Shown: piece after piece, positions 1 to 8,479 of the stretch | How positions within the stretch are numbered: position 1 is the first letter of the stretch | Layout: the number at the start of each line of letters is the position of its first letter | Assembly: GCF_002101775.1 (NCBI RefSeq) | Contig: NZ_LQPI01000036.1 | Location: 1-64,000, forward strand | Direction of reading: 5' to 3' | DNA from: Mycolicibacter nonchromogenicus | GTDB taxonomy: Bacteria; Actinomycetota; Actinomycetes; Mycobacteriales; Mycobacteriaceae | Length of the DNA stretch: 64,000 nucleotides | Program-made: the position numbers and the translations under genes | Notes under the pieces: model-generated | Databases searched by the model: none | Told to the model about the DNA's origin: nothing | The model's input: the letters and a program-made list of their open reading frames with translations, nothing else

Positions 1-102
1 CGCCGACCACACCCCCAAACAGGCCTACCTCAACCCGCCCACACCCCAAACCCTGCCAACTACTTGACTCAAGACACCTCTGTCCCGACAAGGCGCTGAG
101 CC

Positions 103-108
103 TAGGCT
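103..108 (+). promoter_or_regulatory. Putative -10 box for a leaderless VOC gene
   Basis: TAGGCT fits the mycobacterial TANNNT -10 pattern and ends 7 nt before the ATG at 116, so transcription could begin at or one base before the start codon. No Shine-Dalgarno sequence precedes the ATG. The remaining upstream bases (1-102) hold no gene that I can support. Confidence 0.5.
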
Positions 109-115
109 CGGCTGC

Positions 116-544
116 ATGGAGCAACAGGTGCACTTCGTCACCATCGCGGCAACCGATCTGGACGCGACCAGGTATTTCTACGGCGCATTGGGCTGGCAGT
201 CATTGCTGGACGTCGAGGGTGAGATCGTCTTCTACCAGGCGGCGCCCGGTCAGGTGCTGGGCTTTTTCCAGGCCGACAAGTTCAACCAGGACCTGGCGCT
301 GCCCGGCGATCATTCTCGGGTCTGCGGGGTCACCGTGGCACACAACGTCGACAGCCCCGACGCCGTCAGCGCGCTCGCCGATGCCATGGCCAACGCGGGC
401 GGCATCGTGCTCAAGGCCCCCCAGCCCGGCCAGTTCGGTGGCGTGTTCCACGCCCACGTCCAAGACCCCAACGGACTGATCTGGGAGATCGCCCATAATC
501 CCGGCTGGCGGATTGCGCCCGATGGCACGGTAAGTCTCGGCTGA
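116..544 (+). CDS. VOC family (glyoxalase/bleomycin-resistance fold) protein
   Basis: The 142-residue protein has the single-module vicinal-oxygen-chelate layout. It opens with a strand (VHFVTIAATDLDATRYFYGALGW) and ends with the typical HVQDPNGLIWEI segment, in which the final Glu is the usual metal ligand. VOC proteins act as dioxygenases, isomerases, epimerases or drug-binding proteins, and the substrate cannot be read from the sequence. Translation probably starts at ATG 116 on a leaderless mRNA. The next gene begins 44 bp downstream on the same strand, so cotranscription is possible. The family call is firm and the function unknown. Confidence 0.8.
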   Translation: MEQQVHFVTIAATDLDATRYFYGALGWQSLLDVEGEIVFYQAAPGQVLGFFQADKFNQDLALPGDHSRVCGVTVAHNVDSPDAVSALADAMANAGGIVLKAPQPGQFGGVFHAHVQDPNGLIWEIAHNPGWRIAPDGTVSLG

Positions 545-588
545 CGTCGTAGGGTGGCCGGGAATAACGGGAAAGGAACGGCACCACG

Positions 589-1041
589 ATGCCCACACTG
601 CTGAATGCGGCGCTGGGCGCGGCACCGATCTTCGGCGGAGCCCTGCTGACGGCGGCAGCCGGACAGCTCAGAGGCCCGGATGCACGCGCCCTGATCAAAC
701 AGGACCTCGACCTGCTCGACAGGCTTCCCGCCGAGCAGACGCAGCGCCGAGCAGATCTCCAGCGCACCATCAACGAACGCATCGACGACTTGGTGATGGC
801 CTCCGATCGCACCAGAGCGCTGCGCGAGGCGGCGCTGTCCTACAAGGGCAACTGGCGCGACATCATCTTCTTCGTCTCCTCGGTGCTGTTCACCTACGTC
901 TGGTGGCACATCAACCACGAGCGCGGCAATTGGCTGCCGATGTTCGTCGTGCTGATCCTCGCGTGCATCGTGTCGGCGATCTACGCCCTGCGCGGGACAT
1001 TCCGGGTGGTGACTCACAGCTGGCGACGACGCCGGCGATGA
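589..1041 (+). CDS. Small membrane protein with cytosolic helical N-terminus
   Basis: This 150-residue protein has an Ala-rich N-terminal hydrophobic stretch, a charged central helix rich in Arg and Asp (about residues 30-80) and two C-terminal membrane helices (about 90-105 and 113-132). It ends in a basic tail of consecutive arginines, which predicts a cytoplasmic C-terminus. A Shine-Dalgarno-like AAGGAA lies about 10 nt before the ATG. It sits 10 bp ahead of the acyl-CoA synthetase gene and is probably cotranscribed with it. I do not recognise the family and no enzymatic motif is visible. Confidence 0.65.
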   Translation: MPTLLNAALGAAPIFGGALLTAAAGQLRGPDARALIKQDLDLLDRLPAEQTQRRADLQRTINERIDDLVMASDRTRALREAALSYKGNWRDIIFFVSSVLFTYVWWHINHERGNWLPMFVVLILACIVSAIYALRGTFRVVTHSWRRRRR

Positions 1042-1051
1042 CGAGCCACTC

Positions 1052-2584
1052 ATGACACACGTCGTTGAAATAGCGCGGCAGCACAACCCTTTTCCGGTGA
1101 CCGGGGTGATCCGCGATCGCGACGGTGTCGCACACTACGAGCAGTTGCCGGCAACACTGCTCGATGTGCTGGCCGAGCAGGTCGAACAGCGACCGGACAG
1201 TGAAGCCGTGGTGGAACTGGGCGCCGACGGCCTGACCTACCGGCAGCTGTGGGAGCGTGCCGCCCGGGTGGCCGGTGGGCTGCGGGCAGGCGGACTGGCG
1301 CGCGGTGACCGGGTCGCGTTGCGCTACCCAGCCGGATTGGACTGGGTGCTGGGGTTCTGGGGCGCGTTGATGGCCGGTGGTATACCGGTGGCCGTCAACA
1401 CCCGTTCGGCCGCACCGGAAGTCGACTTCGTGCTCACCGATGCCGGGGTGCAGGTGGACCTGGCGCCCGGTGCCGCGCTGCCCGATGGCCAACCCTATGT
1501 GGTGGACGGACTCGAGGCCGGCGACACCGCGGCGCTGTTCTACACCTCCGGCACCACCGGCAGTCCCAAGGGAGTGCCCACCAGCCACGAGGCGTTTGTG
1601 ACCAACGCCGAGAACATGATGCGTGTCCTGGGCCAGTCACGGGCATTGGGCGAGCAATATCGCACGCTGATCACGGTGCCGCTGTTTCATGTGACGGGCT
1701 GCAACTCCCAACTGCTGGCCGCCGCGTACACCGGCGGCACGGCGGTGATCATGGGGGCGCTGGATCTTCCCGAGTTGATCGCAACGCTGCCCGCGCAACG
1801 GATCTCATCGATGGTGACGGTGCCGGCGATCTACGCGCTGCTGCTGCGGCATCCCGAGTTCGCCGGGGTCGACGTCAGCGGGGTGCGGTGGGTCGGCTAC
1901 GGCGGGGCGCCGACAGCGCCTGCGCTGGTGCGCTCGCTGCGTGAGGCGTTCGGCGCGGCAACGGTGTTCAACGGTTACGGCATGACCGAGACCGCCTCGC
2001 TGATGACGGTGCTTCCGGACTCCGATGCGGTCGCGCATGCGGACTCGGTCGGCTATGCCGTGCCGTCGGGCGACATCGGCGTCGTCCCGCTCGGTGACGA
2101 TCCCGGCACCGGCGAACTCGTGGTGCGCGGCGCGAATGTGATGCGCGGCTATTGGAACCGGCCCGAGGCGACCGCCGCCACGATCATCGACGGCTGGCTG
2201 CACACCGGCGATGTGGTGCGCGTCGACGACGCCGGCCGGGTGCACATCATCGACCGGCTCAAAGACATCATCAACCGCGGCGGCGAGAACGTCTCGAGCG
2301 TCGAGGTGGAAGCCGCCCTGCTGTCGGCTCCCGGCGTGACCGACGCATGCGTGCTCGCGGTGCCCGACGAAGTGATGGGGGAGAAGGTGGGCGCCGTCCT
2401 GTTCGGCGACCGCCACCAGATCGACGTGGCCGCCGTACTGAGTTACTGCCGCAGCCAACTGGCGGACTTCAAGGTGCCGCAGTACATCACCGTGGTGACC
2501 CAGGAGCTGCCGCGCACCGCCAGCGGCAAACTGCTCAAGGCGCAACTGCGCGAGCAGGTGCAATGGGGCTCGCCGCTGCGGTAA
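1052..2584 (+). CDS. Acyl-CoA synthetase (FadD-like, ANL superfamily)
   Basis: The 510-residue protein activates a carboxylic acid with ATP and then CoA. The AMP-binding P-loop reads YTSGTTGSPKG near residue 165, the A5-type motif GYGMTET near residue 310, the hinge region HIIDRLKDIINRGGENVSS near residue 405, and the C-terminal catalytic Lys lies in PRTASGKLLK near residue 495. Length fits a stand-alone synthetase with no carrier-protein domain. It begins 10 bp after the small membrane protein. Its closeness to the SDR, acyl-CoA dehydrogenase and kinase genes at 4.6-8.5 kb suggests it could supply their acyl-CoA substrate. That link is inference, because rmuC and a regulator lie between them. 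Confidence 0.88.
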   Translation: MTHVVEIARQHNPFPVTGVIRDRDGVAHYEQLPATLLDVLAEQVEQRPDSEAVVELGADGLTYRQLWERAARVAGGLRAGGLARGDRVALRYPAGLDWVLGFWGALMAGGIPVAVNTRSAAPEVDFVLTDAGVQVDLAPGAALPDGQPYVVDGLEAGDTAALFYTSGTTGSPKGVPTSHEAFVTNAENMMRVLGQSRALGEQYRTLITVPLFHVTGCNSQLLAAAYTGGTAVIMGALDLPELIATLPAQRISSMVTVPAIYALLLRHPEFAGVDVSGVRWVGYGGAPTAPALVRSLREAFGAATVFNGYGMTETASLMTVLPDSDAVAHADSVGYAVPSGDIGVVPLGDDPGTGELVVRGANVMRGYWNRPEATAATIIDGWLHTGDVVRVDDAGRVHIIDRLKDIINRGGENVSSVEVEAALLSAPGVTDACVLAVPDEVMGEKVGAVLFGDRHQIDVAAVLSYCRSQLADFKVPQYITVVTQELPRTASGKLLKAQLREQVQWGSPLR

Positions 2585-2608
2585 CCCGGAGTTGTCGGTG
2601 GGGCGCGC

Positions 2609-2614
2609 TACCTT
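2609..2614 (+). promoter_or_regulatory. Putative -10 box for leaderless rmuC
   Basis: TACCTT matches TANNNT and ends 6 nt before ATG 2621. No ribosome-binding site lies in between, so a leaderless transcript is likely. Confidence 0.5.
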
Positions 2615-2620
2615 GCCGGC

Positions 2621-3868
2621 ATGGACACAGCACTGCTGATCCTCCTCACCTCACTGGTACTGCTGGCGGTCATCCTGCAGGTGGTACTGCTCGTGCGCCC
2701 CGGCGGCGGGCCGCTCTCGCCGGAGCAGCTCGCCGCGCTGCGCGGCGACAGTGAGCGCGTGGAGCGAACCCTGCGCGAAGAGCAGCACGCCGGGCGAGCC
2801 GAACTCGCCCAGGCGTTTCACCAATGGCAGACGACCCTGCACCGGTTCGGATCGACCCTGCAGGCAACGCAGGACAGACTGGGCGCCACGCTGGATCACC
2901 AGCTCCGGAGCCTGCAGAGCGAGAACACCGCGCAACTGGAGAAGATGCGCGCCACGGTGGACGAAAAGCTGCAGGCAACGCTGGAAACCCGTCTGGCGCA
3001 GTCGTTCACACAGATCTCAGAGCGCCTGGAAGCGGTGCAGCGGGGTCTGGGGGAGATGCAGACACTGGCCACCGGGGTGGGTGATCTGAAGCGGGTGCTG
3101 ACCAACGTCAAGACTCGCGGAATTTTCGGTGAGACACAGTTGGCCGCACTGCTGGCCGAGACGCTGACGCCTGAGCAGTACGCCACCAACGTCATCACCG
3201 TGCCGGGCTCGGCCGCCCGGGTGGAGTTCGCGATCCGACTGCCCGGCGCCACCGGCGCCCGTGAGGTGTTGTTGCCGATCGACGCCAAGTTCCCGCGGGA
3301 GGACTTCGAGCGCCTGCTCGACGCCCAGGAGCATGCCGACAGCGTGGGGGAGGCTGCTGCGCGCCAAGCGCTGGTTCGCCGGATCGAGGCTGAGGCCTGC
3401 GATATCCACGACAAGTACCTCGAGCCGCCGCACACCACGGACTTCGCCATCTTGTTCCTGGCCACCGAGAGTCTGTATGCCGAAGTGCTGCGCCAGCCGG
3501 GACTGTTCGAGCAGATTCAGGCCAAGTACAACGTCACCCTGGCCGGCCCGACCACACTGGCCGCACTGCTCAACAGTCTGCGCATGGGTTTTCGCACCCT
3601 GGCCATCGAACGGCGCAGCAGTGAGGTCTGGCAGGTGCTCGGTGCGGTCAAGGCCGAGTTCGGAAAGTTCGCGGCGGTGCTGGAGAAGACCCGCAAGCAA
3701 CTCGACACCGCCCGCAACACCATCGATACCGCCGGCGTCCGCACCCGCGCCATCGAACGCAAGTTGCGGGCGGTGGAATCGCTGCCTGACACGGACGCTG
3801 ACGACATGCTCGGCGAGTTCGGCGCCTGCGCCGACGAAGTCAGTGAAGTTGACATCGACTTCAGTTAG
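2621..3868 (+). CDS. rmuC: DNA recombination protein RmuC homologue
   Basis: The 415-residue protein has one N-terminal membrane helix (about residues 4-25), a long coiled coil (about 40-140) and then the RmuC nuclease-like core. The core carries the conserved GDLKRVLTNVKTRGIFGE and LPIDAKFPREDFERL segments and LFLATESLYAEVL. RmuC family proteins restrain rearrangements at inverted repeats and act near DNA ends at the membrane; the core belongs to the PD-(D/E)XK group. The -10 box in front of the ATG suggests its own leaderless promoter. The stop codon overlaps the probable -10 of the next gene. Confidence 0.88.
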   Translation: MDTALLILLTSLVLLAVILQVVLLVRPGGGPLSPEQLAALRGDSERVERTLREEQHAGRAELAQAFHQWQTTLHRFGSTLQATQDRLGATLDHQLRSLQSENTAQLEKMRATVDEKLQATLETRLAQSFTQISERLEAVQRGLGEMQTLATGVGDLKRVLTNVKTRGIFGETQLAALLAETLTPEQYATNVITVPGSAARVEFAIRLPGATGAREVLLPIDAKFPREDFERLLDAQEHADSVGEAAARQALVRRIEAEACDIHDKYLEPPHTTDFAILFLATESLYAEVLRQPGLFEQIQAKYNVTLAGPTTLAALLNSLRMGFRTLAIERRSSEVWQVLGAVKAEFGKFAAVLEKTRKQLDTARNTIDTAGVRTRAIERKLRAVESLPDTDADDMLGEFGACADEVSEVDIDFS

Positions 3869-3871
3869 TCT
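3866..3871 (+). promoter_or_regulatory. Putative -10 box overlapping the rmuC stop codon
   Basis: TAGTCT begins with the TAG stop of rmuC and ends 6 nt before the ATG of the TetR gene at 3878. It fits a leaderless promoter made from the upstream stop codon. Confidence 0.5.
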
Positions 3872-3877
3872 GCCCGG

Positions 3878-4534
3878 ATGGACGCCGTCCCGGCCGCGCC
3901 GGCCCGCCCGTTGCCGGCGACGGTTCGCGGGGCGCGTACCCGGGCGGGGCTGATCGCCGCAGCCCGCAAGGTGTTCGAACGTGACGGCTACCTCGACGCC
4001 AAGCTGACCGATATCACCAAGGCCGCCGGCTGTGCGACCGGATCGTTCTACACGTACTTCGCGAACAAAGAGGAGATCTTCGCCGCGGTCCTCGAACAGG
4101 CCCAGCAGGACATGATGCATCCGGGCATGGGCCGGGTCAGCGATTCCGAGGACCCGTATGCGGTGCTGGAGGCGAGCAATCGGGCCTACCTGGAGGCGTA
4201 TCGGCGCAATGCCCAGTTGATGGGCCTGCTCGAACAGGTGGCCCAGATCGATCCGAAGTTCCGGGCTTTTCGTGCGCGACGAGCCGACGCGTTCGTGCAG
4301 CGCAATGCCGCCGGCATTGCTGATCTGCAGGCCCGCGGCATCGCCGGCGCCGATGTCGATCCGCTGCTGGCGTCGCGGGCGCTGTCGGGGATGGTCAGCA
4401 GACTCGCCTACGGCACCTTCGTCGGCGAGGAGGCCGCGCACGGCTCGGTCGCTGACTTCGAGAACCTGGTCGCCACGGTCACCCGGCTGTGGGCCAATGC
4501 ACTGCAATTCCGCACCGTCAACAAACAAACATGA
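3878..4534 (+). CDS. TetR-family transcriptional regulator
   Basis: The 218-residue protein carries a TetR helix-turn-helix near residues 22-68, with AARKVFERDGY, the recognition part TDITKAAGCATGSFYTYFANKEE and then the dimer/ligand domain. A loose C-terminal half rich in Ala and Arg probably binds an acyl-CoA or similar ligand, by analogy with other TetR regulators of lipid genes. It lies 55 bp before the SDR-ACAD-SDR-kinase operon on the same strand and is the obvious candidate to control it. No clear operator dyad was found in the short gap at 4535-4589. Confidence 0.85.
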   Translation: MDAVPAAPARPLPATVRGARTRAGLIAAARKVFERDGYLDAKLTDITKAAGCATGSFYTYFANKEEIFAAVLEQAQQDMMHPGMGRVSDSEDPYAVLEASNRAYLEAYRRNAQLMGLLEQVAQIDPKFRAFRARRADAFVQRNAAGIADLQARGIAGADVDPLLASRALSGMVSRLAYGTFVGEEAAHGSVADFENLVATVTRLWANALQFRTVNKQT

Positions 4535-4589
4535 GATCGGATTCAAGAATGTCACTGGTGTCGCGTACTCAAGAACGGGGACGTTGCTG

Positions 4590-5411
4590 ATGAAGGTTGC
4601 CGATCGGGTCGCGATCGTCACCGGTGGTGGTGGCGGCATCGGGGGAGCACTGGCCGCGGCGCTGGCCGAGGCCGGAGCCAAAGTGGTGGTGGCCGACCTC
4701 GACGCGCAGGCCGCGGCAGCGGTCGCCGAGCAGATCAACGCCGCGCAACCCGGCGCCGCGATCGGTCGCGGCGGCGACGTCTCTGACACCGCGACCATCG
4801 GAGAGCTGATCGCGCTGGCGCAGGAGCACTACGGCCCGGTCGACTTCTACTTCGCCAACGCCGGGACCGCCGGCGCCCTCGGACTGGCCAGCGACGCGGA
4901 TTGGGATCAGGCCATCGACGTCAACCTGCGCTCGCACGTCCGCGCCGCACAGCTGTTGATTCCCGATTGGGTACAGCGCGGGGAGGGATATTTCGTCTCC
5001 ACCGCATCCGCCGCCGGCCTGCTCACCCAACTCGGCGCCGCCGCCTACTCGGTCACCAAGCACGCGGCCGTCGGCTTCGCCGAGTGGCTCAACATCGCCT
5101 ACGGCGACCAGGGCGTGCGGGTCAGCTGCCTGTGTCCGATGGGTGTCAACACCAAGTTGCTCTACGCCGGTGAGCAGTCCGGTGATCCGTTGGGCGATCT
5201 GGCGACCCGCGCGGTCACCACCGCCGGTGCGGTGCTGGAGCCCGCGGACGTCGCCGCGGAGGTGCTCGCCGCCGTCGATGAGGAGCGTTTCCTGATCCTG
5301 CCGCACCCGGCGGTGCTGGAGATGTTCCGGCACAAGGCAGGCGATTACGACCGCTGGCTGAGCGGCATGCGCCGTTACCAGCGCGGCCTGCGCGAATCCG
5401 AAGTGTCCTAG
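4590..5411 (+). CDS. Short-chain dehydrogenase/reductase
   Basis: This is a 273-residue classical SDR. The N-terminal glycine motif is VTGGGGGIGGALA, the mid-sequence motif is ANAG (FANAGTAGA), and the catalytic triad is Ser in VSTASAAG with Tyr and Lys in YSVTK. I chose the ATG at 4590 because the protein family begins at that point (MKVADRVAIVTGG); the frame is open further upstream but encodes no family sequence there. It is followed 14 bp later by the acyl-CoA dehydrogenase gene. In the proposed pathway it would oxidise or reduce a hydroxyacyl intermediate. The substrate is unknown. Confidence 0.88.
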   Translation: MKVADRVAIVTGGGGGIGGALAAALAEAGAKVVVADLDAQAAAAVAEQINAAQPGAAIGRGGDVSDTATIGELIALAQEHYGPVDFYFANAGTAGALGLASDADWDQAIDVNLRSHVRAAQLLIPDWVQRGEGYFVSTASAAGLLTQLGAAAYSVTKHAAVGFAEWLNIAYGDQGVRVSCLCPMGVNTKLLYAGEQSGDPLGDLATRAVTTAGAVLEPADVAAEVLAAVDEERFLILPHPAVLEMFRHKAGDYDRWLSGMRRYQRGLRESEVS

Positions 5412-5424
5412 GTGAGGAGCCTGT

Positions 5425-6651
5425 ATGTCCCTGTTTGAAATGTCCGAGCGCGCAAAGAAATACCAGACCGATCTGCTGGAGTTCATGGACGAGTGCGTCT
5501 ATCCGGCCGAGGCGGTCTACGAGACACAGATGGCCGAATCCGGCAACCCACACTTCCAGCCCCCGATCCTGGAGGAGCTGAAAGCCCAGGCCCGTGAACG
5601 CGGATTGTGGAATCTGTTCCATCCCCATCCGGAGTGGGGCCCTGGGCTGACCAACCTCGAATATGCGCCGCTGGCCGAGATCATGGGCCGTAGCCCGCAT
5701 CTGGCGCCGGAAGCCTGTAACTGTAGTGCGCCGGACACCGGCAACATGGAGGTGTTCACGCTGTTCGGCAGTGACGAACACAAGGAGAAATACCTCAAGC
5801 CACTGCTGGACGGCACCATCCGCTCGGCCTTCGCGATGACCGAGCCGCAGGTGGCCAGCTCCGATGCCACCAATGTGCAGCTGTCGATGGCGAAAGATGA
5901 CGCAACCGGTGACTACATCCTCAATGGTCGGAAGTGGTTCGCCTCCAACGCTTTGCACCAGAACTGCAAGGTGATGATCGTGATGGGCAAGACCGATCCG
6001 AACACCGCCACCCACCGCCAGCAGTCGATGATGGTGGTCCCCATCGATGCCCCGGGCGTCACGGTCGTGCGCGGACTGCCGGTCTTCGGCTACCAGGACC
6101 GCGAGGGCCACGCCGAGATCGACTTCAAAGACGTCCGAGTGCCCGCCAAGGATGTGCTCAAGGGCGAAGGCGAGGGGTTCGCGATCGCCCAGGCCCGGCT
6201 CGGTCCCGGCCGCATCCACCACTGCATGCGGGCCATCGGCATGGCCGAGCGGGCCCTGGAGCTGCTGTGCAAGCGCGCCCAGTCGCGGGTCGCCTTCGGC
6301 CGTCCGGTCTCCGACAACGCCAATATCCGCGACTGGATCGCCGACGCGCGCATCGAGATCGAGATGATCCGGCTACTCACCCTCAAGACCGCTTACCTGA
6401 TGGACACCGTCGGCAACAAGGCGGCGCAGGTCGAGATCGCGGCGATCAAGGTGGCAGCGCCCAACATTGCACTGAAGATCGTCGACCGGGCCATCCAGGT
6501 GCACGGCGCCGGCGGAGTCACCGAAGACTTCCCGTTGGCCGGCTTCTGGGCCCACCTGCGCACCCTGCGACTCGCCGACGGCCCCGACGAGGTGCACAAG
6601 CGTGCCATCGCCCGCCAGGAACTGCGTAAGTATCGCGAGCACGCCGGATGA
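5425..6651 (+). CDS. ACAD11-like acyl-CoA dehydrogenase
   Basis: The 408-residue flavoenzyme has the full ACAD architecture. Diagnostic segments are [44 protein letters not shown] and the C-terminal LADGPDEVH. As I recall them, these are the signature segments of the C-terminal half of human ACAD10/ACAD11 rather than of ordinary straight-chain FadE enzymes. Human ACAD10/11 are fusions of an APH-like kinase with this dehydrogenase, and here the kinase is encoded separately at 7426. The start ATG follows an AGGTGAGGAG ribosome-binding site. Its 3' end overlaps the next SDR by 4 bp (ATGA), so the operon is translationally coupled. Confidence 0.9.
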   Translation: MSLFEMSERAKKYQTDLLEFMDECVYPAEAVYETQMAESGNPHFQPPILEELKAQARERGLWNLFHPHPEWGPGLTNLEYAPLAEIMGRSPHLAPEACNCSAPDTGNMEVFTLFGSDEHKEKYLKPLLDGTIRSAFAMTEPQVASSDATNVQLSMAKDDATGDYILNGRKWFASNALHQNCKVMIVMGKTDPNTATHRQQSMMVVPIDAPGVTVVRGLPVFGYQDREGHAEIDFKDVRVPAKDVLKGEGEGFAIAQARLGPGRIHHCMRAIGMAERALELLCKRAQSRVAFGRPVSDNANIRDWIADARIEIEMIRLLTLKTAYLMDTVGNKAAQVEIAAIKVAAPNIALKIVDRAIQVHGAGGVTEDFPLAGFWAHLRTLRLADGPDEVHKRAIARQELRKYREHAG

Positions 6652-7433
6652 CCACACCGGACTTCACCGGGCGCACCGCGATCATCACCGGTGGGTCGCG
6701 GGGGATCGGGCTGGCGATCGGGCAGCGGCTGGCCGAAGCAGGCGCCAACGTGGTCCTGACCTCGCGAGACCAGGACAGTGCCGACGCGGCGGCGGCCCAG
6801 ATCACGGGCAACGCGCTGGGCGTGGCGGCCCACGTAGCCGACGAAGACGCGGCCCAGCGCTGCATCGAGACCACGCTGGAACGGTTCGGCAGTATCGACA
6901 TTCTGGTCAACAACGCCGGAACCAATCCCGCGTTCGGACCGCTGATCGACCAGGACCACGCCCGGTTCGCCAAGATCTTCGACGTCAACCTGTGGGGGCC
7001 GCTGCTGTGGACCTCCCGCGCGGTCAAGGCCGGGCTGGGGGAACGAGACGGACACAGCGGCGTGGTGGTCAACACCGCGTCCATCGGCGGAATGAGTTTT
7101 GCGCCGCGGATGGGCATGTACAACGCCACCAAGGCGGCGCTGATCCACATCACCAAACAGCTTGCGCTGGAACTGTCGCCGGGGATCCGGGTCAACGCGA
7201 TCTGTCCCGGCGTGGTGCGCACCAAGCTCGCCGAGGTGCTGTGGAAGGAACACGAGCAGGGGCTGGCCGCGAAGTTGGCGCTGGGCCGAATCGGTGAACC
7301 GGTCGACGTGGCCGAGGCCGTGTTATTTCTCGCATCCGATGCGGCGAGCTGGATCACCGGGCAGACTCTGGTCATGGATGGAGGTCAGATCCTCGGTGAC
7401 GCAACCGGATTCCGGGGAGGTTTCGGTGGCTGA
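6648..7433 (+). CDS. SDR family oxidoreductase, FabG5-like (Rv2766c-type)
   Basis: The 261-residue protein is a classical SDR with the cofactor motif [13 protein letters not shown] near residue 15, NNAG near 90, Ser in NTASIGG and the YNATK catalytic pair near 160. The C-terminal [12 protein letters not shown] is typical of FabG-like enzymes. It resembles Rv2766c (annotated fabG5), which also lies near thyA in M. tuberculosis. The start overlaps the dehydrogenase stop by 4 bp and its end overlaps the kinase start by 8 bp. It most likely works as a 3-hydroxyacyl-CoA or related dehydrogenase in the same pathway. Confidence 0.88.
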   Translation: MTTPDFTGRTAIITGGSRGIGLAIGQRLAEAGANVVLTSRDQDSADAAAAQITGNALGVAAHVADEDAAQRCIETTLERFGSIDILVNNAGTNPAFGPLIDQDHARFAKIFDVNLWGPLLWTSRAVKAGLGERDGHSGVVVNTASIGGMSFAPRMGMYNATKAALIHITKQLALELSPGIRVNAICPGVVRTKLAEVLWKEHEQGLAAKLALGRIGEPVDVAEAVLFLASDAASWITGQTLVMDGGQILGDATGFRGGFGG

Positions 7434-8454
7434 CGACCCGCTGGGTATCGACCCGGCGGCAGCGACCGCGTGGATCACCGAACTGGGCCTGCCCGTCCGC
7501 GGATCGCTGAGCTTCGAGCGAATCGGGCTGGGGCAGTCCAATCTGACCTACCGGGTGTTCGACGAGGCCGGCCACAGCTGGGTGCTGCGCCGGCCCCCGA
7601 TGGGAACACTGCTGGCCTCGGCCCATGATGTGGCCCGGGAGGCGCGAATCCTTGCGGCGCTGGGCGACACCGACGTCCCCACCCCGAAGGTGTACGGGCT
7701 GACCCGCGACCACGAGCGCACCCCCCTGCTGTTGATGGAGTTCATCGACGGTGTGGTGGTAGACCGGATGCCGGTGGCGCAGTCGCTGTCGCCCGAGCGT
7801 CGCCGACAGATCGGGCTGTCAATGCCCAAGACCCTGGCCAAGATTCACGCCGTCGACATCACCTCGGCGCACCTTGACGATCTGGCCCGCCACCAGCCGT
7901 ACGCCCAGCGTCAGCTCAAACGCTGGGCCGGGCAGTGGGAGAAGTCCAAGACTCGCGAGCTGCCCGCACTCGACGATCTGACCCGGCGCCTGACCGCCGC
8001 CGTGCCCAAGCAGCGGGAACTGACCCTGGTACACGGCGACTTCCACCTGCGCAACGTGATCACCTCACCGCAGAACGGCGAGGTGATCGCGGTACTGGAT
8101 TGGGAGTTGTCCACCCTCGGCGATCCACTGGCCGACATGGGCAGCCTGCTCGCGTACTGGCCCGAAGCCGGGGAGGAGAACATCGCCGGGGAGTTCATCC
8201 TCAGCACCCTGGAGGGCTTCCCCGACCGGGCAGAATTGGCTCGGGTTTACCTGGAAGAAACCGGACGTGACGCGGCGTCACTGCAGTACTGGCATGCTCT
8301 CGGGCTATGGAAAGTCGCGATCATCGTCGAGGGCATCCTGCGGCGGGTAATGGACAACCCGGAGAACAGGGCAGCGGCAGGCGGCCCAGTTGCCGAGTGG
8401 GTCGATGCTCTGGTGGGCAAGGCGCGTGAGGTCGCCGACGAGGCGGGGATCTGA
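7426..8454 (+). CDS. APH-family kinase (ACAD10/11-like phosphotransferase)
   Basis: The 342-residue protein has an aminoglycoside-phosphotransferase fold. Visible are the nucleotide loop GLGQSNLTYRV, the VLRRPP strand carrying the ATP-binding basic residue, the catalytic VHGDFHLRNVI and the metal-binding VLDWELSTLGDPLADMG. Order and wording closely match the N-terminal kinase half of human ACAD11. In that family and in the Pseudomonas lva pathway, the kinase phosphorylates a 4-hydroxyacyl-CoA before dehydrogenase-assisted elimination. GTG 7426 was chosen because GGGGAGG ends 5 nt upstream. An antibiotic-resistance role is unlikely given the operon. Confidence 0.85.
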   Translation: MADDPLGIDPAAATAWITELGLPVRGSLSFERIGLGQSNLTYRVFDEAGHSWVLRRPPMGTLLASAHDVAREARILAALGDTDVPTPKVYGLTRDHERTPLLLMEFIDGVVVDRMPVAQSLSPERRRQIGLSMPKTLAKIHAVDITSAHLDDLARHQPYAQRQLKRWAGQWEKSKTRELPALDDLTRRLTAAVPKQRELTLVHGDFHLRNVITSPQNGEVIAVLDWELSTLGDPLADMGSLLAYWPEAGEENIAGEFILSTLEGFPDRAELARVYLEETGRDAASLQYWHALGLWKVAIIVEGILRRVMDNPENRAAAGGPVAEWVDALVGKAREVADEAGI

Positions 8455-8479
8455 GCTGAGCACCGCATATCACCCCGGC

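Noticed and set aside
3017..4798. A 593-codon minus-strand open frame over rmuC, the TetR gene and the SDR gene
   Set aside because: It spans three well-supported genes and has no recognisable domain; long antisense frames are expected at this GC content.
7426..8454. Aminoglycoside resistance gene
   Set aside because: The kinase matches the ACAD10/11 subgroup and lies in a fatty-acid-type operon, so antibiotic resistance is not supported.
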